A DNA stretch of 64,000 nt, from the NCBI GenBank assembly GCA_044450465.1, contig JBIOJB010000001.1:1-64000 (forward strand), written 5' to 3'. The position numbers and the translations under genes are program-made. Origin of the DNA: JBIOJB01 sp044450465 (GTDB lineage: Bacteria; Chloroflexota; Dormibacteria; Dormibacterales; Dormibacteraceae). The stretch's first letter is position 1. The number at the start of each line of letters is the position of its first letter. A model generated the notes under the pieces. The model did no database searches, had not been told where the DNA came from, and worked only from the letters and a program-made list of their open reading frames with translations. Below are positions 7,292 through 15,112 of the stretch, piece by piece.

Positions 7292-8425
7292 CTACGCAGG
7301 CTTCCGCTCCGACACAGGCTTCAGCTCGGCGATCCGGACCTGGTTCCGGCCGCTCTGCTTGGCGGAGTAAAGCGCCTGGTCGGCCTTCTCGAGCAGGGTG
7401 GTGAACATGTCCGGGTCGTTGGTTGCCGCGACGCCGATGCTGATCGTGAACCTCACGCCGCCCGCAAAGGTGGTCTCCTCAACCCTGGAGCGAATGCGCT
7501 CGGCCAGCGCTTGGGCGCCGGCGACCTCGGTCTCGTGCATGACGATCGCGAACTCTTCCCCACCGTACCTTGCGCAAACGTCGGATTCCCTGACCTCGGC
7601 GTTGAATACGGCGGCCAGCTCGGCGAGCACGGCGTCTCCGTTCAGGTGGCCGAACGTGTCGTTGACCCACTTGAACCGGTCGAGGTCGAGCATCAGGAAG
7701 GCGATCCACTCGTGATGACGGCGTGCACGCTGCATCGTCTGCAGGAATCTCTGGGCCAGCGCGCGTCGGTTCGGCAGCCTGGTCAGCTCGTCGGTCAGCG
7801 CGTTGTCCTCGTGGGCCTTGAACAGCTGGGCGTGGCTAATGGCGATGGCCGTTTGAGACGCGACACCGTTGAGCAGATCCTTCTGGTCATCGGTCAGCTC
7901 GCGCCACGCGCTCAAGTAGAGCTCCATAGCTCCCACGAGATGGGCGGAGTGATGGATCGGAACCACGAGCGCATAGGGCGGGTGGCTGCCGTCCTCCAGA
8001 GCGGGCGACGACTTCGAGTCGAGCCTCACCACAAGAGGACGCATCGCGACGACCGCGGATCGCACCGGGTCCTCGTCCAGTGGTCGGGTGGATCCGCGCG
8101 CACGCTCCTTGATCTTGTACCAGGCCTCTCGGTGCATATCGACCGCGCCCGGCTTCACGAGGTACATGGCGCCGGCCACCGCGCCCATGATCTCGCCGGC
8201 CTGGGTGAGGGCCACGTCGAGGACCTCGGTCAGGGCGAGCTTGGAGTTGACCGCCAGCGCCATCTGCAGCAACAGGCCTTCACGCGCCCTGGCGCCGCTT
8301 TCTTCCTCCAGTGCTGCCGACAGCTCTCGCGCGGTACCGCGAAGGCGCATCAGAGCAAAGGTGAGGAGCAGCAACGCCACCACGACCAGGGCGGATGTGA
8401 TCAGCAGTACGGCGTACGGGTCCAA
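7292..8425 (-). CDS. Membrane-anchored GAF-GGDEF diguanylate cyclase
   Basis: Makes cyclic di-GMP from two GTP. The 377-aa protein has one N-terminal helix (VLLITSALVVVALLLLTFAL), a coiled segment, a GAF-like sensor domain at about 55-200 and a GGDEF domain at about 215-365. The active site is intact (RYGGEEF) and the inhibitory I-site RxxD is present as RESD five residues upstream, so product inhibition is likely. TTG start 8425 with AGGAGG 7 nt upstream, one of the clear Shine-Dalgarno starts here. YajQ at 41.5 kb is a possible reader of the signal. Confidence 0.9.
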   Translation of the reverse strand: MDPYAVLLITSALVVVALLLLTFALMRLRGTARELSAALEEESGARAREGLLLQMALAVNSKLALTEVLDVALTQAGEIMGAVAGAMYLVKPGAVDMHREAWYKIKERARGSTRPLDEDPVRSAVVAMRPLVVRLDSKSSPALEDGSHPPYALVVPIHHSAHLVGAMELYLSAWRELTDDQKDLLNGVASQTAIAISHAQLFKAHEDNALTDELTRLPNRRALAQRFLQTMQRARRHHEWIAFLMLDLDRFKWVNDTFGHLNGDAVLAELAAVFNAEVRESDVCARYGGEEFAIVMHETEVAGAQALAERIRSRVEETTFAGGVRFTISIGVAATNDPDMFTTLLEKADQALYSAKQSGRNQVRIAELKPVSERKPA

Positions 8426-8514
8426 TGACCACCCTCCTGAGTCCCGGGAGTCTAAGCAAAGGTTAGACGCGTAAAGGTCCGATGAGCCCCTCTTAACCTC
8501 GCCTTAAGTCGGAA

Positions 8515-9264
8515 TTGGCCCTCGGAAGCTATACTCGGGCCGATCTGGAGCCGCTTTCTTACGACGACCTCCCTCTAGGCGGCGAGTGGAAGACCCGCCG
8601 CCGCACCGTCTCTGAGTCGGATATCGCCCTGTTTGCCGGCGTTGCGGGCGACTTCTCACCACTGACGATTGAAACCAGTCACGGCTCGCCCAAGTCGGCG
8701 CCGCCCGCGCTGCTCCTGGCCATGGCGATCGGGCTTGGGACGATGGACATGCCCGTGCCCTGGGTTGCGGAGTGGGAGTGGTTCAACTGGAGGTTCCCGC
8801 GCGCCGTCCACGCCGGAGACACCATCTACGCGCGCTGGACTTTGACTCAGAAGCGCCCGCCCGCCCGGGATGCGTCCAGCTCGATCGTGGTGTGGCGCGT
8901 CGACGTCCACACGGCTGACGGCGCCTTGTGCGCGGAGGGGGAGGTCGGCGCCAAGGTGCGGCGCAAGACGGCCGCCGCCAGACCGCACTCTGCCGAGGCG
9001 ACGGCCGGCGCCACAACAGCGTCCGGCGCCCCACGACGGCGACGGCGACGGCGCGCCGGCTCCAACGGACAGGGCACCGAGAGCGCTCCCGCAGTCGCAG
9101 TCGGCGCCGCCCCCGCCAAGCCGGTCAAGGCGGCGGCTCAAGGCACGGCCGCACCCAAACGCCGCCGCCGGCGCCGAGCTCCCGCGGCGAGCGGCGACCG
9201 AGCGGCCGACACCGCGACTGTCACGCAGCCACCGGCCACCCCGGCGATGGACGGCGGCGCCTAG
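8515..9264 (+). CDS. MaoC-like hot-dog protein with polybasic C-terminal tail
   Basis: The first 140 residues resemble a MaoC/FAS1-like hydratase fold: LSYDDLPLGGEWKTRRRTVSESDI, FAGVAGDFSPL, and a second half with WTLTQKR and the terminal strand CAEGEVGAKV. The usual catalytic Asp-x4-His is not clear: in GDFSPLTIETSHGS the His is shifted, so activity is doubtful. The last 110 residues are low-complexity Ala/Pro/Thr with two blocks of seven arginines (RRRRRRR at about 178 and RRRRRR at about 218), suggesting nucleic-acid or membrane contact. The TTG start 8515 is uncertain; CTG 8545 behind TATACT is an alternative. Confidence 0.65.
   Translation: MALGSYTRADLEPLSYDDLPLGGEWKTRRRTVSESDIALFAGVAGDFSPLTIETSHGSPKSAPPALLLAMAIGLGTMDMPVPWVAEWEWFNWRFPRAVHAGDTIYARWTLTQKRPPARDASSSIVVWRVDVHTADGALCAEGEVGAKVRRKTAAARPHSAEATAGATTASGAPRRRRRRRAGSNGQGTESAPAVAVGAAPAKPVKAAAQGTAAPKRRRRRRAPAASGDRAADTATVTQPPATPAMDGGA
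8530..8535 (+). promoter_or_regulatory. Strong -10-like TATACT inside the annotated start of the MaoC-like gene
   Basis: TATACT ends 9 nt before an in-frame CTG at 8545, the spacing seen for other leaderless starts here. It may mark the true transcript and protein start. Confidence 0.35.
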
Positions 9265-9283
9265 ACGATCCGTAGCCGAAGGG

Positions 9284-10153
9284 CTAGACGGGGACCTCCA
9301 GAGCCTCCAGGTATTCGACCACCCTGCGCGTCAGCTGCGTTGGCGTGGACGCACCGCTCGTGACACCGACTCGCCTCGCCCCCACGAACCACGAGAGATC
9401 GATGTCCTCGAGATTGTCGACGAGGTATGCGGGCTTGTGGCCGAGGTTCTTCACCACCTCGACGAGCCGCAGCGAGTTGGACGAGCGCGGGCTCCCGACC
9501 ACTATCACCAGGTCGACCTGCGACGCGGCCTCGACCGCGGCCTCCTGCCTCTCCTGAGTGGCGCGGCAGATCTCGTTGTGCACCTCGGCTCGCGGATACC
9601 GAGCTTTGACGCGGCCGATGAGGTCCTCGGTGTCCCAGACCGAGAGCGTCGTCTGACAGGTCACCGCGATGCGGTCGCCGGTCAGATCGAGCGCCTCGAT
9701 GTCCTCGGGATCCTGGACGAGGTGTACCTTGCCGGGCGCCTCGCCGATCACGCCCTCGGGTTCGGGATGACCCTTGCGCCCGATGTAAACGACGTCGTAG
9801 CCCTTGCGCGCCAGGTCGGCCACGAGGTCATGCGTGCGGACGACGTCCGAGCACGTCGCGTCAACCGGCCGCAGGCCAAGCTCGACGGCCCGGCGCTTCA
9901 CCTCTGGTGACACGCCGTGCGCGGTAAAGATCACGGTGCCCTCTTTGATGAGCTCGAGGCCGGCCAGCCTGTCGGGCTGATCCACGAGTGCTATGCCCTG
10001 CTGCTGCAGGTCGTCGGTCGCGTGGGTGTTGTGCACCAGCATCCCGAGCATGTGCACTGGCCCGGCCGTCTCTTCGCGCACTCGCTTGGCGATGCGGAAC
10101 GCGTCGACCACCCCGTGGCAGTAGCCGCGCGGCGTGATCTTGAGGACCTCCAT
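9284..10153 (-). CDS. ispH: 4-hydroxy-3-methylbut-2-enyl diphosphate reductase
   Basis: Last step of the MEP isoprenoid pathway, yielding IPP and DMAPP with a [4Fe-4S] cluster. 289 aa. The three cluster cysteines are in PRGYCHGVVDAF (Cys12), DATCSDV and NEICRAT. Substrate residues are in MLVHNTHAT, FTAHGVSPEV, TCQTTLS and VGSPRSSNSLRL, and TSGASTP is near the end. A TAAACT element ends 9 nt before ATG 10153. It follows the PIG-L deacetylase on the same strand with a 40-bp gap. Confidence 0.95.
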   Translation of the reverse strand: MEVLKITPRGYCHGVVDAFRIAKRVREETAGPVHMLGMLVHNTHATDDLQQQGIALVDQPDRLAGLELIKEGTVIFTAHGVSPEVKRRAVELGLRPVDATCSDVVRTHDLVADLARKGYDVVYIGRKGHPEPEGVIGEAPGKVHLVQDPEDIEALDLTGDRIAVTCQTTLSVWDTEDLIGRVKARYPRAEVHNEICRATQERQEAAVEAASQVDLVIVVGSPRSSNSLRLVEVVKNLGHKPAYLVDNLEDIDLSWFVGARRVGVTSGASTPTQLTRRVVEYLEALEVPV

Positions 10154-10162
10154 CTCAGTTCG

Positions 10163-10168
10163 AGTTTA
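10163..10168 (-). promoter_or_regulatory. Leaderless-type -10 element (TAAACT) for ispH
   Basis: On the minus strand TAAACT is followed by nine bases and ATG 10153, with no Shine-Dalgarno sequence. Confidence 0.45.
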
Positions 10169-10193
10169 CGTGAGACTCTGGTCCGGTCCTGCT

Positions 10194-10997
10194 CTAGCTG
10201 ATCCCCGCGAATACGTCCGTCTCGGGCAGCTCGGACCCAGGCTTACCCCGTGCGAGCTGGAAGTACTCGGTGCCGAAGGCCAGCCGGTAGATCTGGTCCG
10301 CCATGGTGGCGAACCATGAGTTGGGATCGTTCTGGGAAACGTGCGCGGCAAACGCTGCACGCTTGCGATCGACGTAGTCGCTCGCGTCCACCCGAGTGGT
10401 GACCAGCTCGTCTGGAGTGCCGGCAATCCGCATGTTCTCGTTCTGCCGCTGAGCCTCCTCGGGCATCTGCTGCATGAACGCCTCCATCATCGATCGGGGG
10501 ATCGCCGTGTAGTAGAGCTTGCGTACGGGCGATCCCTCGGCCGCGACAAGGTCGAGCGCGGCGTTGGTGACGTGGTGGGCCTTGATGTGGTCTGGATGCC
10601 CGTAGACGCCATCCTCGGCATAGGTGATGACGACGTCCGGCCGCTCCTCGCGGATGACGGCCGCCACCTTCTCGGCCGCCTCGGCCCGCGCCGCTTGATG
10701 AAACGATTTCGGGTCGGCGTTGTCGGCGGTACCGACCATCCCTGAGTCGCGGTAGCCCAGGACCACCATTCGGTCCACGCCCAAAATCGCGGCCGCGGTT
10801 TCGAGCTCCTTCGTCCGGATCTCGCCCAGCCGGGGCCGTGCGGCCGCCTCGTCCATGTTGTAGATCTCGCCCACCTCACCCCTTGTGGCGGTCACGAGCA
10901 CCACGCGGTGGCCGTCCGCCTTCGCCTTCATCATCACCCCGCCCGATGAGATGGCTTCGTCGTCGGGGTGCGCGTGGACAAGCAGAAGGGTCCCCAT
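10194..10997 (-). CDS. PIG-L family zinc deacetylase (MshB/Mca-like)
   Basis: A 267-aa zinc-dependent N-deacetylase or amidase. The metal site is visible as AHPDDE at residues 9-14 and HPDH near 137, with the acidic residue in TRGEVGEIYNMDEAAA. The middle (ILGVDRMVVLGYRDSGM) and YAEDGVYGHPDHIKAH are close in style to the mycothiol enzymes MshB and Mca, which act on GlcNAc-inositol or its conjugates. An inositol-phosphate synthase lies 7 kb away, which makes a GlcNAc-inositol substrate plausible but not shown. It starts 4 nt after the HAD gene ends. Confidence 0.82.
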   Translation of the reverse strand: MGTLLLVHAHPDDEAISSGGVMMKAKADGHRVVLVTATRGEVGEIYNMDEAAARPRLGEIRTKELETAAAILGVDRMVVLGYRDSGMVGTADNADPKSFHQAARAEAAEKVAAVIREERPDVVITYAEDGVYGHPDHIKAHHVTNAALDLVAAEGSPVRKLYYTAIPRSMMEAFMQQMPEEAQRQNENMRIAGTPDELVTTRVDASDYVDRKRAAFAAHVSQNDPNSWFATMADQIYRLAFGTEYFQLARGKPGSELPETDVFAGIS

Positions 10998-11000
10998 CGA

Positions 11001-11810
11001 TCAGACCTGTAACGCGTCCGCGAGTTGCTTAATTCCGCCGTGGCCGGGTCCAGGAATGGTGCGGTCCGCGGCTGCGACCACCTCCGACGGCGCGCCTTCG
11101 ATGGCCACCCCCAAACCGGCCCAGGCGATCATCGAGACGTCGTTGCGACCATCGCCGACGGCGACAGTCTCTTCGGGGGTCAGGCCCAACTGGTCGCAGA
11201 CAAAAGCCAGCGCGGCCGCCTTGTCGGAGCCTGCGTTCGTGAACTCGAGATAGGTCGGCACGGACGTGGCCACGTTCAACCTACCCTTCCAGCGCACGCG
11301 AGCTTCCGGCAGGATCCGCTCCAGAGTCGCGGCGGTCGACACGATGACGAGCTTGGGCGTCGTCGGGCCTATCGCCGCGTCCAGGTCGCCGACGACGTGG
11401 ATCTCCATGCCGGCGTGATTCGCATACTCGTGCGCCTCGGGTCGGTCGCGCTCGACGATCAGCTGGTCGTCGCGATAGGCCTGGACGTGAAGGCCCCGCT
11501 CGCGCGCATATTCGATCACCTCGACGGCCAGGGCGTGCGGCACCCCGTGGTCGAGCAGCACTCCGCCGTCCGGCGATCTGACCTCAGCCCCCTGGTAGCA
11601 GACGATCGGCCCGTCAAGCGACAGGCGCCCGAGCCAGGGGAGCGCGCCCGGAAACGGCCGCCCCGTGCAGACGACCACCTTCACGCCCGCCTTGCGAATC
11701 CGGGTCAGCGCCGCGACGTCGCTGGGATCGAGGTTCAGCTTGAGGTCGAGAATCGTCCCGTCGAGGTCCAGCGCCAGGAGCTTGTAGCGACCGGCCCGGG
11801 CAGGCCCTAT
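11001..11810 (-). CDS. HAD-superfamily phosphatase, Cof type (start codon unusual)
   Basis: Cof-like haloacid dehalogenase phosphatase of sugar phosphates or cofactors. Motif I LALDLDGTIL is found only if coding begins upstream of the first usual start (GTG 11684). Motif II is VVVCTGRP, the Lys is in SDKAAALAF and motif IV is VAVGDGRNDVSMI. From 11684 back to the stop of the upstream dehydrogenase there is no ATG, GTG or TTG; the best placed codon is ATA 11810, overlapping that gene's TAG stop as ATAG, which gives about 269 aa. CTG 11777 or 11771 are other options. Sits inside a coupled minus-strand run. Confidence 0.85.
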   Translation of the reverse strand: MGPARAGRYKLLALDLDGTILDLKLNLDPSDVAALTRIRKAGVKVVVCTGRPFPGALPWLGRLSLDGPIVCYQGAEVRSPDGGVLLDHGVPHALAVEVIEYARERGLHVQAYRDDQLIVERDRPEAHEYANHAGMEIHVVGDLDAAIGPTTPKLVIVSTAATLERILPEARVRWKGRLNVATSVPTYLEFTNAGSDKAAALAFVCDQLGLTPEETVAVGDGRNDVSMIAWAGLGVAIEGAPSEVVAAADRTIPGPGHGGIKQLADALQV

Positions 11811-12793
11811 CGCGAGAACACCCCCGGGTTCACCAGATTGGGCGGACGCCCGCCGCGCACCGCCGTCGCCATGTTCCGAGCCGCCATCGCCGACATCTCC
11901 GAGCGGGTGCGCACAGTGGCGCTCGCGATGTGAGGCGCGAGAACGACGTTCGGCAGCTGGATCAGTCCAGGGTGCACCGCCGGCTCGCGCTCGAAGACAT
12001 CGAGCCCGGCACCAGCGATCTTGCGAGCATTAAGAGCTTCGACCAGAGCAGCCTCGTCGATGACCGGTCCGCGAGACGTGTTGACGAGGATCGCAGACCG
12101 GCGCATCTGCTCGAACTGCGGGGTGCTGAGCAGGTGATGCGTCTCGGGGAGAAGAGGCACGTGGACCGAGACGAAATCGGACTCAGAAAGCAGCCGGCCC
12201 AGTTCGACGCGCGTCGCCCCAAGCGAGATCTCGTCCTCGCGCGAAAGGGGGTTCGGATCGTAGTAGAGGACTCGCATGTTGAAGCCCTTGGCGCGATGCG
12301 CGAGGCCGCGGCCGATCCGGCCGATGCCGATGATGCCGAGCGTGGCTCCGAATACGTCGGTGCCAAGCATCATGTCGATGGCCCAGCCACGAAATCGGCC
12401 CGCGCGGAGGTAGTGGTCGCCCTCGACGACTCGCCGCGCAGTCGTCATGAGCAGTGTGAACGCGAAGTCAGCCGTGGAATCGTCGAGCACTCCCGGCGTG
12501 TTTGTGACCATCACGTTGTAGGCATTGGCAGCCGGGATGTCGATGTTGTCGAAACCGACGGCCACGTTGCTCACAATCTTCAACCCCGGCGTCGAAAGGA
12601 CCAGCTCGCGAATGGGGTCCATGAGCTGGCTCACGACCCCGACACAGCCCTCGACCGCTTGCCGGATGCTCTCTTCGTCAAGAGGCCGGTCGGCGGGGTA
12701 GGTATAGACCTCGGCGGCCTCGCCAAGGATGGCGGGACCAGGGTCGAGGATGGGGTGCATCAGGAGGACCCGGGGTCGCGCGGCAGTGCTCAT
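11807..12793 (-). CDS. D-isomer-specific 2-hydroxyacid dehydrogenase (glyoxylate/hydroxypyruvate reductase type)
   Basis: 328-aa NAD(P)-dependent reductase. The Rossmann loop is LGIIGIGRIGRGLA near residue 155; catalytic Arg is in LVNTSRGPVID, Glu in GLDVFEREP and His in LAPHIASAT. The overall pattern (VAVGFDNIDI, TPGVLDDSTAD) fits the glyoxylate reductase/D-glycerate dehydrogenase branch rather than SerA, and there is no ACT domain. A glycerate 2-kinase at 38.9 kb could use the product D-glycerate. It starts with an ATGA overlap to the HD gene. Confidence 0.9.
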   Translation of the reverse strand: MSTAARPRVLLMHPILDPGPAILGEAAEVYTYPADRPLDEESIRQAVEGCVGVVSQLMDPIRELVLSTPGLKIVSNVAVGFDNIDIPAANAYNVMVTNTPGVLDDSTADFAFTLLMTTARRVVEGDHYLRAGRFRGWAIDMMLGTDVFGATLGIIGIGRIGRGLAHRAKGFNMRVLYYDPNPLSREDEISLGATRVELGRLLSESDFVSVHVPLLPETHHLLSTPQFEQMRRSAILVNTSRGPVIDEAALVEALNARKIAGAGLDVFEREPAVHPGLIQLPNVVLAPHIASATVRTRSEMSAMAARNMATAVRGGRPPNLVNPGVFSR

Positions 12794-13356
12794 GGATTCA
12801 ACCCCAGCTCTTGCGCAATCGGCTTCAGGGCGTCACGCACGAACTCGACGTGCTCGTCGAAGGGAACACCGAGATTCTCGGCGCCGGACACCAGCTCCTC
12901 GCGGTGCACACCCCTGGCAAAGGCTTTGTCCTTCATCTTCTTGCGCACCCCCGCCGCCTCCACGGATCCAAGCGACTTGTCGGGCTTGACCAGCGTGCAG
13001 GCGATGATGAAACCGCACATCTCGTCCACCGCGTAGAGCGTTTTTCGCGCCGGGCTGTCGCGCGGCACGTTGAGGAAGTCGGCATGCGACGCGATGTCGT
13101 CGAGCAGGTCCTCTGGCCAGCCCCGCTCCCGGAGCATCTGGATTCCCCGCATCGGATGCAGGTCCAGCGTGGGCCCCGATTCGTAGTCCCAATCGTGGAT
13201 GAGCCCGAGCACGCCCCAGCGCTCCTCATCCTCTCCAAATTTACGGGCGTACGCACGCATGGCCGCCTCGACGCTTCGCATGTGCCTGCGCAGCTGCTCG
13301 GTTTGCGTGGTCGAAATGACGAGCTGCCACGCTTCCTCGCGGGTCGGGGTGGTCAT
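12790..13356 (-). CDS. HD-domain protein (hydrolase-like, predicted)
   Basis: 188 aa starting MTTPTREEAW. An HD-type metal site can be traced: His in LRRHMRSVEAAM, the pair LIHDWDYE near residue 53, His in DIASHADF and Asp in YAVDEMCGF. This matches the small HDIG-type proteins often called metal-dependent phosphohydrolases; the substrate is unknown. ATG 13356 follows a GGAGG about 13 nt upstream. It ends with an ATGA overlap to the dehydrogenase, so it is the first gene of a tightly coupled set. Confidence 0.78.
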   Translation of the reverse strand: MTTPTREEAWQLVISTTQTEQLRRHMRSVEAAMRAYARKFGEDEERWGVLGLIHDWDYESGPTLDLHPMRGIQMLRERGWPEDLLDDIASHADFLNVPRDSPARKTLYAVDEMCGFIIACTLVKPDKSLGSVEAAGVRKKMKDKAFARGVHREELVSGAENLGVPFDEHVEFVRDALKPIAQELGLNP

Positions 13357-13466
13357 GCCGGCGCGCTTACCTCCAATCGCTCCTTCGGTACGAAGGGCTG
13401 CCACCCTCCACTTCAGAGGTCGCCCTCGTAGGGTCACGATCGTAACGGCGCGGGCGGTTGCTTTGC

Positions 13467-14450
13467 TCAGAGTCGGGGGGCAGCGGGCTCTTCGACCGCG
13501 CGGCCCAGGCGGCGCGCCTGGAGCAAGAACGTTTCCAGCGCCAGTCGAGGGCTGACGTTCTGCTCGAGGTAGCCGAGCGTGTCATAGGAACGCTCTATCA
13601 GCCGGGCCCATCGCGCCTGTTCGGCGCCGTTTGTGGAGAGCATCCGGCGCCTCAGCTCCAGCTGCCAGCTGGCGATGGCGAAAAGCGCGGGATCCTCGTC
13701 ATCGCCTTCAGCCCGGCGCCAGCTCATCTGCTCCGAATCGAGCTGCGCTGCGACTCGAAGCGCCACGTCTGCGGGGGCTCCAAACACCTCCTCGAGCCGG
13801 CGAGTCCAGGTGTGGTGCAGCTCGACGACACCGTCATCGCCGGCGCGCCGCATCGCCCAACCGGGCCGTCCTCCCGCAAGGCCGGACAAAAGACGCGCCC
13901 TCTCCGTCGCGATCCCGCGCTCGGCGAGCAGGCGCTCGATGTCCAGAGCCGGGACAGGGTGGAAGAAGAGGCGCCGGCAGCGTGAAACCACGGTGGGCAG
14001 CACCACGAACGGGTTGAGGCTTGGCGAAGTCAGGATGATCACGCGCTGCGGGTGCGGCTCCTCGAGGGTCTTGAGCAGCACTCCCTGGTCCTGATCGCGC
14101 AGCCGGCCGACGTTCGTCACCAGGGCGACGCGGCGTGAGGCCACGGCCGGCTTGAGGTTGAGGAAGGCCTGGAGCGACAGCTCGTGGAACTCGGGGGGCT
14201 TGTCGGGCAGCAAGCGGATCTCGTTGATCGACAGCGGTTTGATCCGGTCGTCCTCCCAGTAGTCGGGATGCCTCGTCAACGAGGCCTCGGGGAGCAGCGC
14301 AGCGGCCATGGCCCGGCCGGCCGTCGATTTACCGAGACCGCTTTCGCCTACGAACAGGTAGGCATGAGCGAGACGGTCACTGCTGATCTGGGATCGAAGC
14401 TGGTCGAGGGCCTGCGCGTGCCCGACGATGCCGGCGAAAGGGTCAGACAT
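13467..14450 (-). CDS. holB: DNA polymerase III delta' subunit
   Basis: Clamp-loader AAA+ subunit of the replicase. 327 aa. It begins FAGIVGHAQALDQLR; Walker A is GESGLGKST near residue 36, and the sensor/SRC motif is PTVVSRCRRLFF. The four-cysteine zinc module usual between Walker A and B in delta'/gamma is absent: the region RHPDYWEDDRIKPLS holds no cysteines. ATG start 14450, 9 nt after pgsA ends on the same strand. In many genomes holB sits by tmk and darA; here those two lie 18 kb away. Confidence 0.9.
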   Translation of the reverse strand: MSDPFAGIVGHAQALDQLRSQISSDRLAHAYLFVGESGLGKSTAGRAMAAALLPEASLTRHPDYWEDDRIKPLSINEIRLLPDKPPEFHELSLQAFLNLKPAVASRRVALVTNVGRLRDQDQGVLLKTLEEPHPQRVIILTSPSLNPFVVLPTVVSRCRRLFFHPVPALDIERLLAERGIATERARLLSGLAGGRPGWAMRRAGDDGVVELHHTWTRRLEEVFGAPADVALRVAAQLDSEQMSWRRAEGDDEDPALFAIASWQLELRRRMLSTNGAEQARWARLIERSYDTLGYLEQNVSPRLALETFLLQARRLGRAVEEPAAPRL

Positions 14451-14458
14451 AGGGCGAA

Positions 14459-15112
14459 TCAGGGGATCTGCGGAGGGGCCGCCGGCTGTGCCCTTGTCTC
14501 GCGCTCACGGGCGATGCGCTGGGCTCGGCCCTGCAGCCAGACCTCACGGATGCGCTGGAGGGCGGTCACGTTTGTCACGAGGGCAAGCAGGAACACGATG
14601 GCGTACAGCCACGCGCCGCCGAAGATCAGCCCGACCACGATCGCGACCACCCGCTCGGGTCGGGCGAATAATCCCGACTCGCACGTGAAGCCGAGGCTCT
14701 GCGCCCGGGCGCGGACGTAGCTGACCAGGAACGAACCGGCGAGTGCGGCCAGCGTGGCGAGCACGAGCCAGCGCTGCATCGAGCCGCCCACCGAGACGAA
14801 ATAGGTCGCGAGCCCCAGGTAGATGGCGCCTTCCGAATACCGGTCGAGCGTCGAGTCCAGAAACGCGCCGTACGGGTAGCTCGCGTGGGTTGTGCGGGCG
14901 AGGGCGCCGTCCAGGATGTCGCAGGTGCCGGCGACGACAAGCACCACGCCCGCGGTGAGCAGATGGCCGAATGCGATCAGGCCCGCCGCCAGGAACGTCA
15001 GCAGCAGACCGACCACCGAAACCTGATTGGGCGTGAGCGGCACGCGCCCGATCGTCGACATCAAGCCTTCGGCGCGTCGCCGGACCCAGGCTTCAAACCG
15101 CGTTGTGAACAT
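14459..15112 (-). CDS. pgsA: CDP-alcohol phosphatidyltransferase, probably phosphatidylinositol-phosphate synthase
   Basis: Integral membrane enzyme that moves a phosphatidyl group from CDP-diacylglycerol to an alcohol. The catalytic motif is complete: CDILDGALARTTHASYPYG followed by AFLDSTLDR (D-x2-D-G-x2-A-R-x9-G-x3-D-x3-D). Five to six helices follow. ATG 15112 is preferred over ATG 15130 because GAGGGG lies 6 nt before it. Its neighbours (ino1, acyltransferases, PimA) indicate that inositol-1-phosphate is the acceptor, as for mycobacterial PgsA1. The start region overlaps the end of the pimA-like gene. Confidence 0.85.
   Translation of the reverse strand: MFTTRFEAWVRRRAEGLMSTIGRVPLTPNQVSVVGLLLTFLAAGLIAFGHLLTAGVVLVVAGTCDILDGALARTTHASYPYGAFLDSTLDRYSEGAIYLGLATYFVSVGGSMQRWLVLATLAALAGSFLVSYVRARAQSLGFTCESGLFARPERVVAIVVGLIFGGAWLYAIVFLLALVTNVTALQRIREVWLQGRAQRIARERETRAQPAAPPQIP

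Noticed and set aside
6812..8428. 538-codon open frame on the plus strand
   Set aside because: It is antisense to the NUDIX and GGDEF genes, whose motifs are clear, and its product has no recognisable domain. Such frames are common by chance in high-GC DNA.
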